The notes: generated by a model from the letters alone, not told the origin. Counted from the first letter of the stretch, positions 46,691 to 58,182 are shown. The stretch: 64,000 bases of DNA from Larix kaempferi (GCA_027924585.1 BSBM01000602.1:12888501-12952500); one strand, 5' to 3'. A program made the numbers and translations.

Positions 46691-47055
46691 GTGTAACACT
46701 TCGATGATTACAATTAAGTATGAAGAATAAGTATTGTTATGCACTTAACTTATGGTTTGGTTAATTAATGTTATTTAATTTGCAGCCTATTACTTGTGAT
46801 CTATAAAAAAAAAATGAAAAATAAATAATAAATAACTTGTTATAGCTTTAACTTATAGTTTGATATATCCTTGTCATTTCATTTAATTGATGTCATTTAA
46901 CTTGTAGTCGATCACAAGAACTTGTGATCTATCAGTAACCTATCAATATTACTAACCACAATTTACTAATTTCTTCAATCGGCCAAAACCTTCAAGCTTT
47001 AAGAAAACACGAACCATTGGTGATTGCTGGCGATATCTTATATTAATCGTAAACC
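46691..47055. other. Upstream region of the WSD gene
   Basis: AT-rich. 'gttatagctttaacttatagtttg' near 46839 partly repeats 'gttatgcacttaacttatggtttgg' near 46737, so there is a weak 100-bp internal duplication. No gene. Confidence 0.4.
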
Positions 47056-47434
47056 TTATCCGCGTGGTACAGACCAAATCCGATGTCTCCACTCGAATTT
47101 ATCTATCAAGAATTGATCACAGAAAGGACCTCAGCCATCTAATCCATTTCTGTGCACATTGAAGGAAGTAAATACTTGTCCACCGAATCAGAGAAATAAT
47201 AAAAAATGAGAAAGTCATGCATACCATGTTGGTGCAGCGTACTTAATGCTGTTCAGGCAATCCAGGTGATCTCCATGGAAATTTATTCTTCTGACATCGT
47301 TAAGAGCTTCTTGCCGAGTCGGTGAGGAAGCCTGTCCATGAAAAAAGGATAAACTAATTGGCAGATTTTTTTTATGGCCATTGATTCATTGCTAAGGTAT
47401 TCACGATCGAAAATAACTCGGACATACAGATTCC
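47056..47434 (-). repeat. Inverted copy of the A-end plus exon-like block
   Basis: Read on the minus strand, 47434-47341 matches 43359-43447 and 61860-61920. The continuation 47340-47056 matches 61921-62215. It contains an exon-like segment at 47331-47225 with a pyrimidine tract and AG before it and GTATGC after it. That segment encodes ASSPTRQEALNDVRRINF and HGDHLDCLNSIKYAAPT with no stop. I do not recognise the protein. In the 61938-62046 copy a 2-base insertion breaks this frame. Confidence 0.65.
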
Positions 47435-47559
47435 TAAGATCAGTGTTGGAATTTCATTTTCTTTTTGCCCTTATTTTCTATCATGGAATTCTTTTATTAA
47501 TGAAAAATTATTAAAGAACCTAATTACTAATAAAAAAGTAGCAATGAAAACATTTTTGG

Positions 47560-47850
47560 TATTTTTTATCATGTATTTTGAAAAATGGAAATCTATTAAA
47601 GTTACTTTGTCTACCAAGAGTGACACAAATTACTAAAAGTGACACCCACAAACATTATAATATACCAAATTTTAGAGCATGCAATATACTAAAAAGTGAC
47701 ACCCACAAATATTATGTAGTATACCAAATTTTAAAGTTTAGAGCTTGCAATATACCAAAGTAACATACCAAACACCAAATTTTAAAGTTTAGAGCTTGCA
47801 ATATACCAAAGTAACATACCAAACACTAAATTTTACATGCTATGTTTGGT
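47560..47850. repeat. Nested tandem repeats ('aaattttaaagtttagagcttgc')
   Basis: The block 'taccaaattttaaagtttagagcttgcaatataccaaagtaaca' and a related 'agtgacacccacaaa.attat' block are each duplicated, with periods of about 60-65 bases. Non-coding. Confidence 0.75.
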
Positions 47851-48832
47851 ATAATTGAAAAGATAAATATATTAGGCTTTGGATGGAAGCTATACATGAA
47901 AAAAAAAAAAAAACATTTGAATTCTTGAACAAAATTGTAATAGGAAGGTTTTTTGGCATTTGTCAAAAGAAATTTAAGAAGGATGTTTTTCCTATATATG
48001 TACTATTTTGGATTTATCAACTATTATTAAGTATAAATTTGGATGTTGGAAAACCAATGTTGCAAGAAATCCTTTAGACAAGTGGATTTGTCTATATATT
48101 ATTCAAGTTGAACTTTGATGTACAGTATAATTGAAATTGATATAATTTAACATGGTAATTTAAATATATAAAAATTCTTTATCCTATAGTAAAACTATTT
48201 TTGAGTAAAGGTTCATGTCATTTCAATATATACGAGCATATATCCATTTTAAACCAAAGCACTCAGAGTGATCCAATTTCATGAGGTGTAATTTTTTTTT
48301 ATCTTAAATTTCTACGCACTAATATAAAAATTACACCTTAAGATGTTTGATTCCTCAGGGTGCTTTATATCTAGCTTTAAAATGAAGTCAATATAATTTT
48401 ATTTTTTATATATAAGTGGACATGGCTTGCTTTTTTTTATGGGAACTGCACCTTGCTACTCTCGGTGCACCTTGCTCCTCTCGGCCCAACCATATTGGGT
48501 TGTAGAGCCACCTTGCTACTCTCATTGCAACCATCCTGAGTTGTAGAGCACCTCACTGCTCTCGAATCCCCATAGAAACGAGACCTTATTTTTATATTGC
48601 TAATAAATTTATCAAAAAAATGAAACCTTATTTTTATATTCTAATAAATTTATATAAAAAAAGAAGAGAACATCTTAGGAGACAATTCTGGTCCTTATCT
48701 CCAAGATGCAAGTCCTTGGTTGCTGAGAATAGCTACTTAGGCATTGTGTTGATACAAATTTTCACTGAGCGTGATTAGGGTTTCTTTGGTGCAGCGTCGA
48801 GGATTTCTGACCTAAGCTCAAGGGCCTCTGTT
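47851..48832. other. No gene; short repeats and probable LINE 5' UTR
   Basis: Bases 48440-48560 contain four imperfect copies of 'gcaccttgctactctcg' with 'gagttgtagagc' interspersed. From about 48680 GC content rises towards the LINE ORF1 start, so this part is likely the LINE 5' untranslated region. The exact 5' end is not visible. Confidence 0.4.
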
Positions 48833-49856
48833 ATGGATCCTTCGCCAGATCTGGGCCACACGGGCATGGAGGAGAGGAGCCCTCCCATTGTTGATCGCTT
48901 CCGTAGTTTGGTCGTCTCTCAACCTGCCTCCTCCAAACTGGCGACCACAAATGACTCCAAATTTTTCAAGAAGACCACAGTCCCCGAAGTCAAGCTCTCG
49001 TTCTCTTCTTCCAAATGCAAAGTCGTGGCTCTTTCAGAAAAAGGTTTGGTTGGTCATTTTACTGGCTTATGGCCATCTCCCATAAATATTAAAGTTTGGT
49101 TAAACAAAAATTGGCGGCCCTTAATTCAGGGTGAGGTGCAGCAAGTATTTTGCGGTAAGGGTTTCTTTGTCTTCTATTTTGAAAAAAAAAGAAGTCCGAG
49201 ATCTGATTTTCAGGAATGAGCCTTACTTCATGGGCTCGAGAGGAATGTACATCAACAAGTGGGACATGTCCTTCGACCCGAAAAAATACATTCCCTCGGT
49301 AGTTCTAGTATGGGTCAAGCTCCCGCATTTACCTCTACATTGTTGGAACAATGAAGACTTAAAAGCGATTGGGAACTCTCTGGGGAAGTACATAGACAAA
49401 TCAGATCCCATACCTCCCATGTTCTTCTGCGCCAAAATATGCGTATAAGTAGACTTGGAGAAGGGCTTGCCGGAAGCCATAAATTTGTCAATGGATGGAT
49501 GGAATCACTTGCAAACAGTGGACTACGAACAAATCCCCTTAAAATGTAAGGTCTGCCATGAATAAGGACACTTCGCAAAACTCTACCCCAAAAAGAAACA
49601 CCATGAAGTTGAAGAAACCCAAGGGGGGGAATGGAACGAGGTCTCAGGGAAAAAAGGAGCCAAATCTAACAACAACATCCCTCTGCAGTCTCCTTCTAAA
49701 CCAAAGAGTGGTGCAAACAGGTTTCAAGCCCTCTCCAGTGAAGATAAAGAGGATGAGCAAGGTCCTTCTAAAATAAATGAAGGAAACAAAGACAATGAAG
49801 CTCCACCAGAAAACAACATTCAAGAACAAGAAAGAAAATAAGACACATCAATCCCC
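48833..49856 (+). pseudogene. LINE ORF1: DUF4283-type RNA-binding protein with zinc knuckle
   Basis: The N-terminal MDPSPDLGHTGMEERSPP leads to a DUF4283-type domain: VGHFTGLWPSPINIKVWLNK, CGKGFFVFYFE, then, after a frameshift at a nine-A run near 49181-49189, YFMGSRGMYINKWDMSFDP and LPHLPLHCWNNEDLKAIGNS. A TAA follows ICV at about 49446. The zinc knuckle is KCKVCHE with its GHFAK continuation, interrupted by a TAA in this copy (49562-49564). A basic, Glu/Asn-rich tail continues to about 49840. Such proteins bind LINE RNA in active elements. Confidence 0.85.
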
Positions 49857-51539
49857 ATCCACCAAGATGGATAAATGAGAAATGAACTCTCTCTCATCTC
49901 AGGGGGCCCGGTTACCAGGTCAAGGGCTAAGATAAATAGGAATACACCTCTGAAAGCAGAGAGGAAGAGATGGAACCACAGTAAAAAAAAATGAAGGAAT
50001 CTCAACAAAACACTAAGGGAACAAGAAGCAGCGAGAGAAAAATAGGCGGGTAAGCAAACCAGCTTAGACCAACATATAAGGATATTTCCAAATGGAAAGC
50101 AGACTCAAGGAAACAGATGAAAAGAAGGAAAGAGATACAACCCACGTCCCTCGGAAATAATGAAAATAGTCTCCTGGAATTGTAGAGGATTAGGAGGGAA
50201 ACAAAAAAACATAAGCATTCAAAAGGATAGAAAAAATGAAAAATAACACAATCTTCTTAATCTAGGAGATTAAAATGCAAGAAGAAGAAAACATATGCGC
50301 CATGAAAAAAGCTTGGACAAATGGTGAAGGGAAAGCAATAAGCGCCTCAGGAGCTTCTGGAGGTCTCCTCACTTGGTGGAATAAAGCTACTTACAAATGT
50401 CATTCTTTCATAACTAATAGGCATTGGATCTTTGTTGAATTGGAAGATCTTTCCAAAAATGAAAAATTTTGGTTTGGCAATATATACGGACCTACTATAA
50501 CAGGGAAGAAATAAAACTTTTGGAATCACTTGCAAATAGTGTACTACAAACAAATCCCCTTAAAATGTAAGGTCTGCCATGAATATGGACACTTCGCAAA
50601 AATATGCCCCAAAAAGAAACACCAGGAAGTTGAAGAAACCCAAGGGGGGGAATGGAATGAGGTCTCAAGGAAAAAAGGAGCCAAAATTTAACCACAACAT
50701 CCCTCCACAGTCTCCCTCTAAACCCAAGGGTGGTGAAAAGAGTTTACAAGCCCTCTCCAGTGAAGATAAAGAGGACGAGCAAGGTCCGTCTCAAAGAAAT
50801 GAAGGAAACCAAGACAATGAAGCTCCACCGGAAAACAACATTGAAGAACAAGAAAGAAAAGAAGACACAACAATCCCCATCCACCAAGATGGAGAAATGA
50901 GAAATGAACTCTCTCTCATCTCAGGGGGCTCGGTTACTAGGTCAAGGGCTAAGATAAATATGGAAGACACCTCTGAAAGAAGAGAGGAAGAGATAGAACC
51001 ACAATAAAAAAAGGAAGGAATCTCAACAAAACACTAAGGGAACAAGAAGCCAGAGAAAAAGTGGCGGGTAAGCAAACCGGCTTAGACCAGCATATAAGGA
51101 TATTTCCAAACCAAAAGTAGAATCGAGGAACAACAGATGAAAAGAAGGAAAGAGCTACAACCCACGTCCCCGGGAAATAATGAAAATAGTCTCCTGGAAT
51201 TGTAGAGGATTAGGAGGGAAACAAAAAACAGAAGCATTCAGAAGAATAAAAAAAATGGAAAATAACACAATCTTCTTAATCCAGGAGACTAAAATGCAAG
51301 AAGAAGACAACATATGCGCTATGAACAAATATTGGGCAAATGGTGAAGGGAAAGCAATGAGCGCCTTGGGAGCTTCCCGAGGTCTCCTCACTTGGTGGAA
51401 TAAATGTACTGACAAATGTCATTCTTTCATAACTAATAGGCATTGGATCTTTGTTGAATTGGAAGATCTTTCCAAAAATGAAAAATTTTGGGTTGGCAAT
51501 ATATACGGACCTACTATAACAGGGCAGAAATAAAACTTT
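49500..51539 (+). repeat. 1.02-kb tandem duplication inside the LINE
   Basis: Copy 1 is 49500-50520 and copy 2 is 50521-51539, nearly identical throughout. Each spans the zinc knuckle and tail of ORF1, the inter-ORF spacer and the first part of the ORF2 endonuclease. The junctions share the 8-mer TGGAATCA: before copy 1 (ORF1 context), between the copies, and after copy 2 (endonuclease context). Confidence 0.92.
50579..51007 (+). pseudogene. Second copy of LINE ORF1 C-terminal part
   Basis: A duplicate of the ORF1 tail. The preceding plus-strand frame from about 50530 encodes QIPLKCKVCHEYGHFAKICP, an intact CCHC knuckle (C-X2-C-X4-H-X4-C). In copy 1 the Tyr codon of this motif has become a stop. 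The 50579-51007 frame itself is a Lys/Glu/Gln-rich tail ending in an EERREEEIEPQ-like segment. Of the two copies this one keeps the better knuckle. Confidence 0.7.
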
Positions 51540-51900
51540 TGGAATCAATTGATGGCACAATGAAAAGGAAGAGAAAATATCCCTTGTATCCTGGTAGGGT
51601 ACTTTAACGTCACCATCTCTGCTAGTGAACGAAGAGGAGGGACAAAAGTTAGAGACCCCTATGGGGAAAACCCAGAAGACTTGCAGGTTACTTGGAACCT
51701 AATAGATATCAAACCTAAACAAGGAAACTATACTTGGAATAACAAGAGAATTGGCCTAAGACACATCACGACAAGGTTGGATCGATTTCTGGTTAGCTCC
51801 TCCTTCCTCTCTAAACCCTCCATCCCTAAGTCTAAAATTTTAGCTTCTGCAACTTCAGACCATCGGCCTATCTCCCTCTACTTCACAGCAGTAGGCAATA
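51180..51900 (+). pseudogene. LINE ORF2 endonuclease domain
   Basis: It starts MKIVSWNCRGLGGKQKTEAF and has IFLIQETKM (catalytic Glu) and GNIYGPTITG. A stop follows, then the position normally read GDFN is GYFN (LVGYFNVTIS), so the metal-binding Asp is lost. After that come TRLDRFLVSS and SATSDHRPISLYF (SDH motif). The family nicks target DNA at insertion. An extra truncated copy of the first about 115 residues lies at 50160-50514 from the tandem duplication. Confidence 0.85.
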
Positions 51901-52170
51901 TGGCCCCCCTCCCTTTTAGATTCAATCATGTCTGGCTTGAAAGTGAAGATTGCATCGAAGAAGTCAAAGCTGTTTGGAGACAGTTTGTTCCAAGCTCCCC
52001 CGATTTCATTTGGGAAACCAGATTAAAAAAGGCACTTTAAAAAGTGGGAAAAGCAGAACTACGAGAATATGGTATTGGAGTTAAACAAAATACAAACAAA
52101 TCTAGAAGAACTTCAAACTAAAATGGAAATGGTTTCAATCACAGAAGAACTCCCGAGGAAGGAAAAATAA

Positions 52171-53760
52171 TTGGATGCAAAGATATATGACTATTCCAGA
52201 AAAGAAGAAGAAGAATGGAGGTTGCGGTCCATAAGTCTATGGATAAAAGGAGGGGACAGAAACACAAATTTCTTCCATACACAATGCAAGGAAAGGCACA
52301 GGAAAAATACAATTCTGGAACAAAAAAAAGAGGACGGGGAAAAAATAGAAGAGCAAACAGAAATCAAGCAAGAAATCAAACACCACTTTGAAAATTTGTA
52401 ACTTGAAGAGGAAGAATAAACCACTATCGAGGAAATGGAGCTAATGAGACATGAAATCCCCAACCTCATCACTGAAGACAACAACAAACATCTCCTTGAA
52501 ACAATTTTTAAAGAGGAAGTCAGGAAGGTTGTTTGGTCTCTCCACCCTGACAAATCTCCTTGACTTGATGGCTTTTCTATTCATTTTTACAGAAAATATT
52601 GGTGTTGGATCAAAAAAGTCCTTATCAGAATGCTAAACTGGACCAAAAAGAGAGAAAGAATCGGAGGAGCAATAAATTCCACCTTCATCGCCTTAATTCC
52701 CAAGGAGAAGAACCCGAACTCCATTTGGATATTTCGACCAATATCTCTTTGCAATTCATCCTACAAGATTCTCACCAAGGTTATTGCGAATCGAATCAAA
52801 GGTCTTCTTCCCAATATAATCTCTACCAACCAAGGTGGATTCATATCTGGGGGGAAAATCTATGACAATATTTTCCTTGTTCAAGAGGCGATCCATTCAA
52901 GCAGTTAGAACAAAGATCTAGGTATGGCCATCAAACTCGATATGGAAAATTATTTCAATAGAGTTAGACGTGATTATATTTATATAGTTATGGAAAGGTT
53001 CGGGTTTGCAAAGGATTTCATAAAATGGATCAAAGCCTGTATTGGGTCACCCTAGATTGCCCCCTTGGTAAATGGAAGACCCACCTCCTTCTTCCTTTTG
53101 TCCTGTGGCCTCAGGCAAGGATGCCCCCTCTCTCCTTTTCTTTATATCATAATGGCATATTCCCTTAGTAGAAAACTCAATAACCAGCTCTCCAATGGGA
53201 CAATTCCAGGGCTCTTCATAACCAGGGGGGTTCAACTGATCAACCACGCTCACTTTGTCGATGATACTATTTTACTAAGAAGTGCCTCAATTCTGATAGC
53301 CATCAGATTCAAATCCACTCTGGACCTCTACCTAAGAGCCTCTGGAGGGAAAATAAATAGCAGTAAGAGTAACATCTACGAGAGGAACTACAAGACCACT
53401 ACCATGAGAATCCTAGCCGCGGCCTTAGATTTCAAGACAAGTGCTGACTGGACCTCATTTAAATACCTGGGAATTCTGATCTCTCTTAAGAAATCCTTCC
53501 CTTCCCTATGGATCCCTATAATATAGAAAATAAAAAACAAAATGCACTCATGGGGAACACGATGGTTAAATTTAGCAGGCAAAGTTACCTTGATTAAAGT
53601 TGTCCTATCCTCTTATCCAGTCTTCACCGGGTCTATCCTTTTGGCTCCCAAAAATGTAATGAACATCATAAGCATGGAAATAAGGAAATTTCTCTGGCAA
53701 GGAGGGACAACTCAAAGCAAAAAATTCCACTTGGTAAACTAGAAAATAATCAAAGAAAAT
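52171..53760 (+). pseudogene. LINE ORF2 reverse transcriptase
   Basis: Ordered RT blocks: VVWSLHPDKSP, INSTFIALIPKEKNPNSIW, FRPISLCNSSYKILTKVIAN, STNQGGFISGGKIYDNIFLV, AIKLDMENYFNRVR, SCGLRQGCPLSPFLYIIMAY, HAHFVDDTILL (the FADD box as FVDD) and RASGGKINSSKSN. At least five in-frame stops occur (about 52400, 52561, 52906, 53053 and 53524). The catalytic Asp pair is retained but the frame is not. Confidence 0.88.
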
Positions 53761-54559
53761 AGAAAGAAAGGAGGATTGGGAATCTGAGAGCTAGCTTCAA
53801 TGAATAAAGCCTTAGGTGCAAAAATCACCTGGAGGTCTATATGGGGGAAAAAAGAATGGTGGAAGGAAGTTATCAGGAAAAAATACACAAGGAAATCCCG
53901 CCTAAGGTGCCTGGATAATCTTATGGAAAGAAAAGGCACTAGCACTTGGGATCTCATCTACTCCTCTGTTGGTCTAATAAAAGACAATCTCTACTGGATC
54001 CAAGATAATGGGAAAATAATCAAAATCTGGACCGAAAAAATAATGGGATCTCAGCCTCTTTGCACAATCCCAGGTCTCACAGAAATCAACCAATGTATGC
54101 AAAACAAAGGTATTTACAAACTCAAAGATTTCTCAATTTGGGGAAAATTAGGAGCTTGGAATGTTTGACTGAATGTTATAAGATCCTCGCTTGTCAGGGC
54201 TAACCGCAAACTTCTATGCACCGTGATTCAAATTCAAATTGAGTGAGCTCTTGCATATGACAGTCTTCATATGATTTAAATTTGATCATAGAAACGGTTA
54301 TTGAAGAGTGACTGGCTTAGATGGAACATCCACGCATTTAGATGGAACAACCACGCATTTAGATGGAACAACCACACGTACAGACGGACTGCCACGAGTT
54401 CAGAAAGAGGCAAACACGGTTGCAGAAGGTTTTAGATGGACCGCCATGTGTTTGCGCGGATCGCGTCGTTTGGTTATGCAAATAACTCTCTTACTAAATG
54501 ATTTATTTAGCTTAACTAAAATACGACGACCATAGAAACCATCCTGGCTAGGGAAGCCG

Positions 54560-55920
54560 GTCACTTTGATTGAAGTTGAGGATACCTTGAAGTTTTTTGC
54601 CAAAGAGAAGAGCCTTGGGATGGATGGTTGGACTTTAGAGATTTTTTTGCACTTCTTTGATATTATGGGGATGGATTTGCTTAAGATGGTGGAATTTTCG
54701 AGGACTGGAGGTTACATCTTAGGTGCCATAAATTAAACCTTCATTACTTTAATTCCAAAGTGCAACAGACCCTCATCGTTTGGGGATTTCATAACAATTT
54801 CCCAAGGCAATTTGGTGTATAAGCTTATTTCTAAGGTGATTGCGGTCCGTCTCAAACCAGCCCTTTATAGACACATTTATGTCGAGCAGTTTGGGTTTTT
54901 GGAGGACCGTCAATGCTGGATGCAGTTGGCATCTCATGGGAACTTATTCACTCAATCAAGAAGAGGAACCTGTAGGCTTTTTTGCTTAAGATGGACTTGG
55001 AAAAAGCTTATGATAGAGTGGATTGGGTTTACTTGAGGTTGATTCTGATTCAAATCAATATTCTGCCCTTGGTTCTTAATTGGATTATGGCTTATGTTTC
55101 AACGACGAATTTTGTTGTTTTGGTCAATGGAAATCCTACTGGTTTCTTTAAAAGTTCGAGGGGTATCCACCAAGGATGTCCATTGTCCCCACTTCTTTTT
55201 CTATTAGTCATTGATGGGCTGAGTAGGTTAATTAACAATGCAAAGATTGAAGGCAAAATCAAAGGTATAAAACTGAGTCGTGATCTCTCAATCTCTCATG
55301 TGTTATTTGTAGACAATGTTTTGCTTGCTGGTGTGGATTCCATGGATGAATGGATAGCTTTTAAAGACATTATTTCGACTTTCTGTAGTGCCTCTGGAAT
55401 GGTGATAAGTTCAAAAAACTCATGTTTCTATCATCTTCCATCTGAAGCTTCAATGTGTAATATGCTTCATGATATTATGTCGTTTCAAGTTTGCCATTTG
55501 GAAAATGCGTTTAAATATCTTGTTTTTTTTAAATCCCGATGATTACAGAATAAAGGACTGGGATTGGCTTATTTCTAAATTCGAGCGTAGAATTCAGCAC
55601 TGGTCCTTCCGTCTCCTTTTAGTGGGAGGTAGACTTACTCTACTAAAAGCTGTATTAACAGGGATCCATGTTTACTAGATGTCCCTCTTTAGAATTCTGA
55701 GCTCTGTTATCAATAAGCTTAGGAAGCCCTTTTTCTTGTTCCCGTGGAATGGTGGGAAGGCGAAAGGGGGTTTGATTATGATTGGATGGGGACGCATTTC
55801 AGTACCTGAATGTTGTGGAGGCTGGGGAATCAAAAATTGTTTATTTTTAACTTTGCGTTAAGACTTAAATGTTTCCAAAGGGTTTTATTTGGGTCCTCCC
55901 TTTGGTCCAATGTACTGTCG
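54560..55920 (+). pseudogene. LINE reverse transcriptase, catalytic Asp mutated
   Basis: Blocks visible: SLGMDGWTLEIF, TFITLIPKCNRPSSF, LVYKLISKVIAVRL, EQFGFLEDRQ, LLKMDLEKAYDRVDWVYLRL (54982 onwards), GIHQGCPLSPLLFLLVIDGL, SHVLFVDNVLLAG and CSASGMVISSKNS. The YxDD-type box reads FVDN, so the second catalytic Asp is Asn. Several frameshifts (near 54980, 55530 and 55675) and stops are present. Confidence 0.87.
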
Positions 55921-56237
55921 GTGAAATACATCAAAGAGGACACTTTTTCATGGATTAGAAACCCCCAAAAAATATGTATCAATGGTGCTTCTATCATATG
56001 GAGGGGTTTTATGCAGGTCTACAATTGGATGGAAAAGGACCTGGTTTGGAAAGTTGGTAATGGAACCTCTATTTCGGTTGGTATAGATCCTATTTTGGGT
56101 GTGGAGGAATGTTACTCTCTGTCCAAAATTGTTCTCACTTTTCTTAATGAAAGAGGCCTGTACACACTAAACCTTATTAAGAATTCAGTGGATGGAGTCA
56201 GTTACTCCTCTTACTGGCTCTCTACTACAGAATTGGG

Positions 56238-56650
56238 ATGAGTGGTGATATGGCGGTGGAGTGGGATACGTATATCCAGGTTCTAAATTCAGCAAGTTGT
56301 CGGCTCACGACTGAGAAGGATTGTCTATATTGGAATGGTAATCCCAGCACCGGATTAATTACAACAAAGTCGGCTTATTATGCTATCATTAAATCCATGT
56401 GTATTTACCCACATCATTGGTGGTTTACGAAACTTTGGAAATGGAGACTGCCATTAAAACTTAAGTGTTTTATGTGGCATGCATTATTCGGCTGTCTAAA
56501 AACATGGGACAAGCTGATGGCCAGAGGCGGGCATGGAAAAAGCATTTGTATTTTCTGCAGATCGGAGTCTGAGTCCCTAAGCCATATTTTTGTGAAGTAT
56601 CACTTCTCTAGGGATTTGGAACAGGATATTACATGCGTTGAAAATTGAGG
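56238..56650 (+). pseudogene. LINE zf-RVT-like region
   Basis: It contains LYWNGNPSTGLITTKSAYYA, KLWKWRLPLKLKCFMWHALF and ICIFCRSESESLSHIFVKY, the usual order of the zinc-finger-like domain between RT and RNase H in plant LINEs (C-X2-C with downstream His). Confidence 0.8.
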
Positions 56651-56823
56651 TTGTCTGGTCGTCGGATCGTTTTGATATGGGTTGTCTGGATTGGATTCGT
56701 AAGTGCAAGCTCTATCCTGAGCTTCCTACTATGTTTTCATGGGCTATTTGGCTTGCGCGCAATAAAGCAGTCTTTTAAAATATTGATCATGTTGATGATC
56801 TCATATATTTCAAAGTTCTCAAG

Positions 56824-57360
56824 TTGGTAAAGGAGAATTGCAAGGTGATAAGAGCACAGAAAATCCCAAAGGTAAAAAGTTTCAACTTCCAGTTCATGAA
56901 GACGGTCGCATTCTTTGATGGGGCAGCAAAAGATGATTTATGTGCCGCCGGTGGCGTTATTTTTCTTAATAATGCACATCATTACACTCTCAGGCTTAAT
57001 TGTGGGCGCGGTACTAATATGAAAGTTGAACTTCTGGCTTTGTGGTGCACTCTAAAAGTAGCCAACATTTTTGGGATCGTTGATCTCACTGTCTTTGGTG
57101 ATTCTTGGGTGACCATCAAATGGGCATGTGGCCTTTACAATTTGCAGGTGGCGTCCCTCAAACATTGGTGTCATAGTATTATGGCAAAAATGAGATTATT
57201 CATGTCCCTTTCCTTTGAACATATTTACAGACAACATAATGCGATGGCTGATAAATTATCAAAATTAGCTCTTGATGGTGATGAAGGATTCATATTTTGG
57301 GAAGAGCTTCAGGATGGTTACAGAATTGCAAATGGTTATGTATATATTTATGAAATCTAA
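56824..57360 (+). CDS. LINE RNase H domain, open frame
   Basis: 178 residues, uninterrupted. The RNase H order is complete: Asp in VAFFDGAAKDD, Glu in MKVELLALWCTLK, Asp in VFGDSWVTIKWA and Asp in HNAMADKLSKLAL. This plant-type (archaeal-like) RNase H at the LINE C-terminus would remove RNA from the cDNA hybrid. It is only the tail of a dead element, and upstream stops separate it from RT. It is unlikely to be expressed on its own. Confidence 0.85.
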   Translation: MVKENCKVIRAQKIPKVKSFNFQFMKTVAFFDGAAKDDLCAAGGVIFLNNAHHYTLRLNCGRGTNMKVELLALWCTLKVANIFGIVDLTVFGDSWVTIKWACGLYNLQVASLKHWCHSIMAKMRLFMSLSFEHIYRQHNAMADKLSKLALDGDEGFIFWEELQDGYRIANGYVYIYEI

Positions 57361-57990
57361 GAGTAGTGTAGTTATCCTGGTCTTTTTTTGGGGGTCTTCT
57401 TGTATTCTGGAAACAATGTTTAAGCTTTTGAACAATGTAATCTTTTGAAATGTCTCTATGAGACTAAAAGCCATGTACTATTTGATTCATGATGAATAAC
57501 AATAGTACTTTTTTTTTGCCACAAGTGTCATCTACCACCTTAAAACTAGTAAATCTATACTTTCCACTTCACCTTCCAAAATATAAGGTATATGCCTTTA
57601 TGGCCGTAAATATAATAGATAGAGAATATCACAATTATAATAATATTAGCACAATCACATTTTTAAAAGTGGTTGATATACTTGATAGATTATTTGTAAC
57701 TTATTTTAATAATGACGTAATGCTACCTATATCAACTATTTTTATTGTTACCTCTAGATCAACCATTTTTAAAGATATTATTGTATTTAAGTTTCAATCT
57801 ATTTATCTATAAATTTAAAATACATAAAAATAAAATTTATTTTTTCGTAACAATTTAATTCAATATCAAATTAAAATAATACAAATATATATATCAAATT
57901 TATAAATACTTTTTATATTGATGTTAATGAAACTTTGAGAAACAATCAAAATATACATAAACAAATTCAAAATGCCATTATAATATCTAT

Positions 57991-58180
57991 TATAATTTAA
58001 TAACCACTAAAATATTTTAATTTAATTTTTTTATTTTCCACTGTTTCATCTACTCAATGTCTAATTGTTTTATTTACTCTTCCATTTGTATAGTTGAGTG
58101 AGAATTTTGTTTGAAAGTTGAAACAAATGAGTTTGGTTTCCCATGTGTAAAATTAATTTAACCAAATATCTATAAAAAAA
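57991..58180. other. No gene seen
   Basis: AT-rich spacer between repeat R and the 58.2-kb tandem array. Confidence 0.4.
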
Positions 58181-58182
58181 AA

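Larger units (their letters stand above)
48833..54158 (+). mobile_element. LINE retrotransposon, internally duplicated and 3'-truncated
   Basis: It contains ORF1 (48833 to about 50000), an endonuclease start (about 50160), a tandem duplicate of the ORF1 end/ORF2 start (50521-51539), the rest of the endonuclease (to about 51900) and RT (about 52440-53750). It ends within the thumb or zinc-finger-like region at 54158. There homology switches to repeat R. No RNase H, 3' UTR or poly(A) remains, so the 3' end is lost. Many stops mark it as inactive. Confidence 0.88.
54536..57518 (+). mobile_element. 5'-truncated LINE with RT, zinc-finger and RNase H regions
   Basis: It starts inside the RT N-terminal part and ends after a 3' UTR with 'catgatgaataacaatag'. 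The tail is T-rich rather than a clean poly(A). No target-site duplication is obvious when the uninterrupted copy at 38.69 kb is compared, and about seven bases of the target appear replaced. It belongs to a different LINE lineage from the element at 48.8 kb. Confidence 0.85.
54160..57990. repeat. Dispersed repeat R, copy split by a LINE
   Basis: 54160-54535 matches 38344-38690 and 57519-57990 matches 38699-39160, with the second LINE between them. The left junction is 'agaaaccatc' followed by LINE sequence. The right part resumes with 'acaagtgtcatctaccacc'. The short 'tttagatggaac(a/c)a' tandem units are expanded by one here compared with the 38.3-kb copy. Confidence 0.75.
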
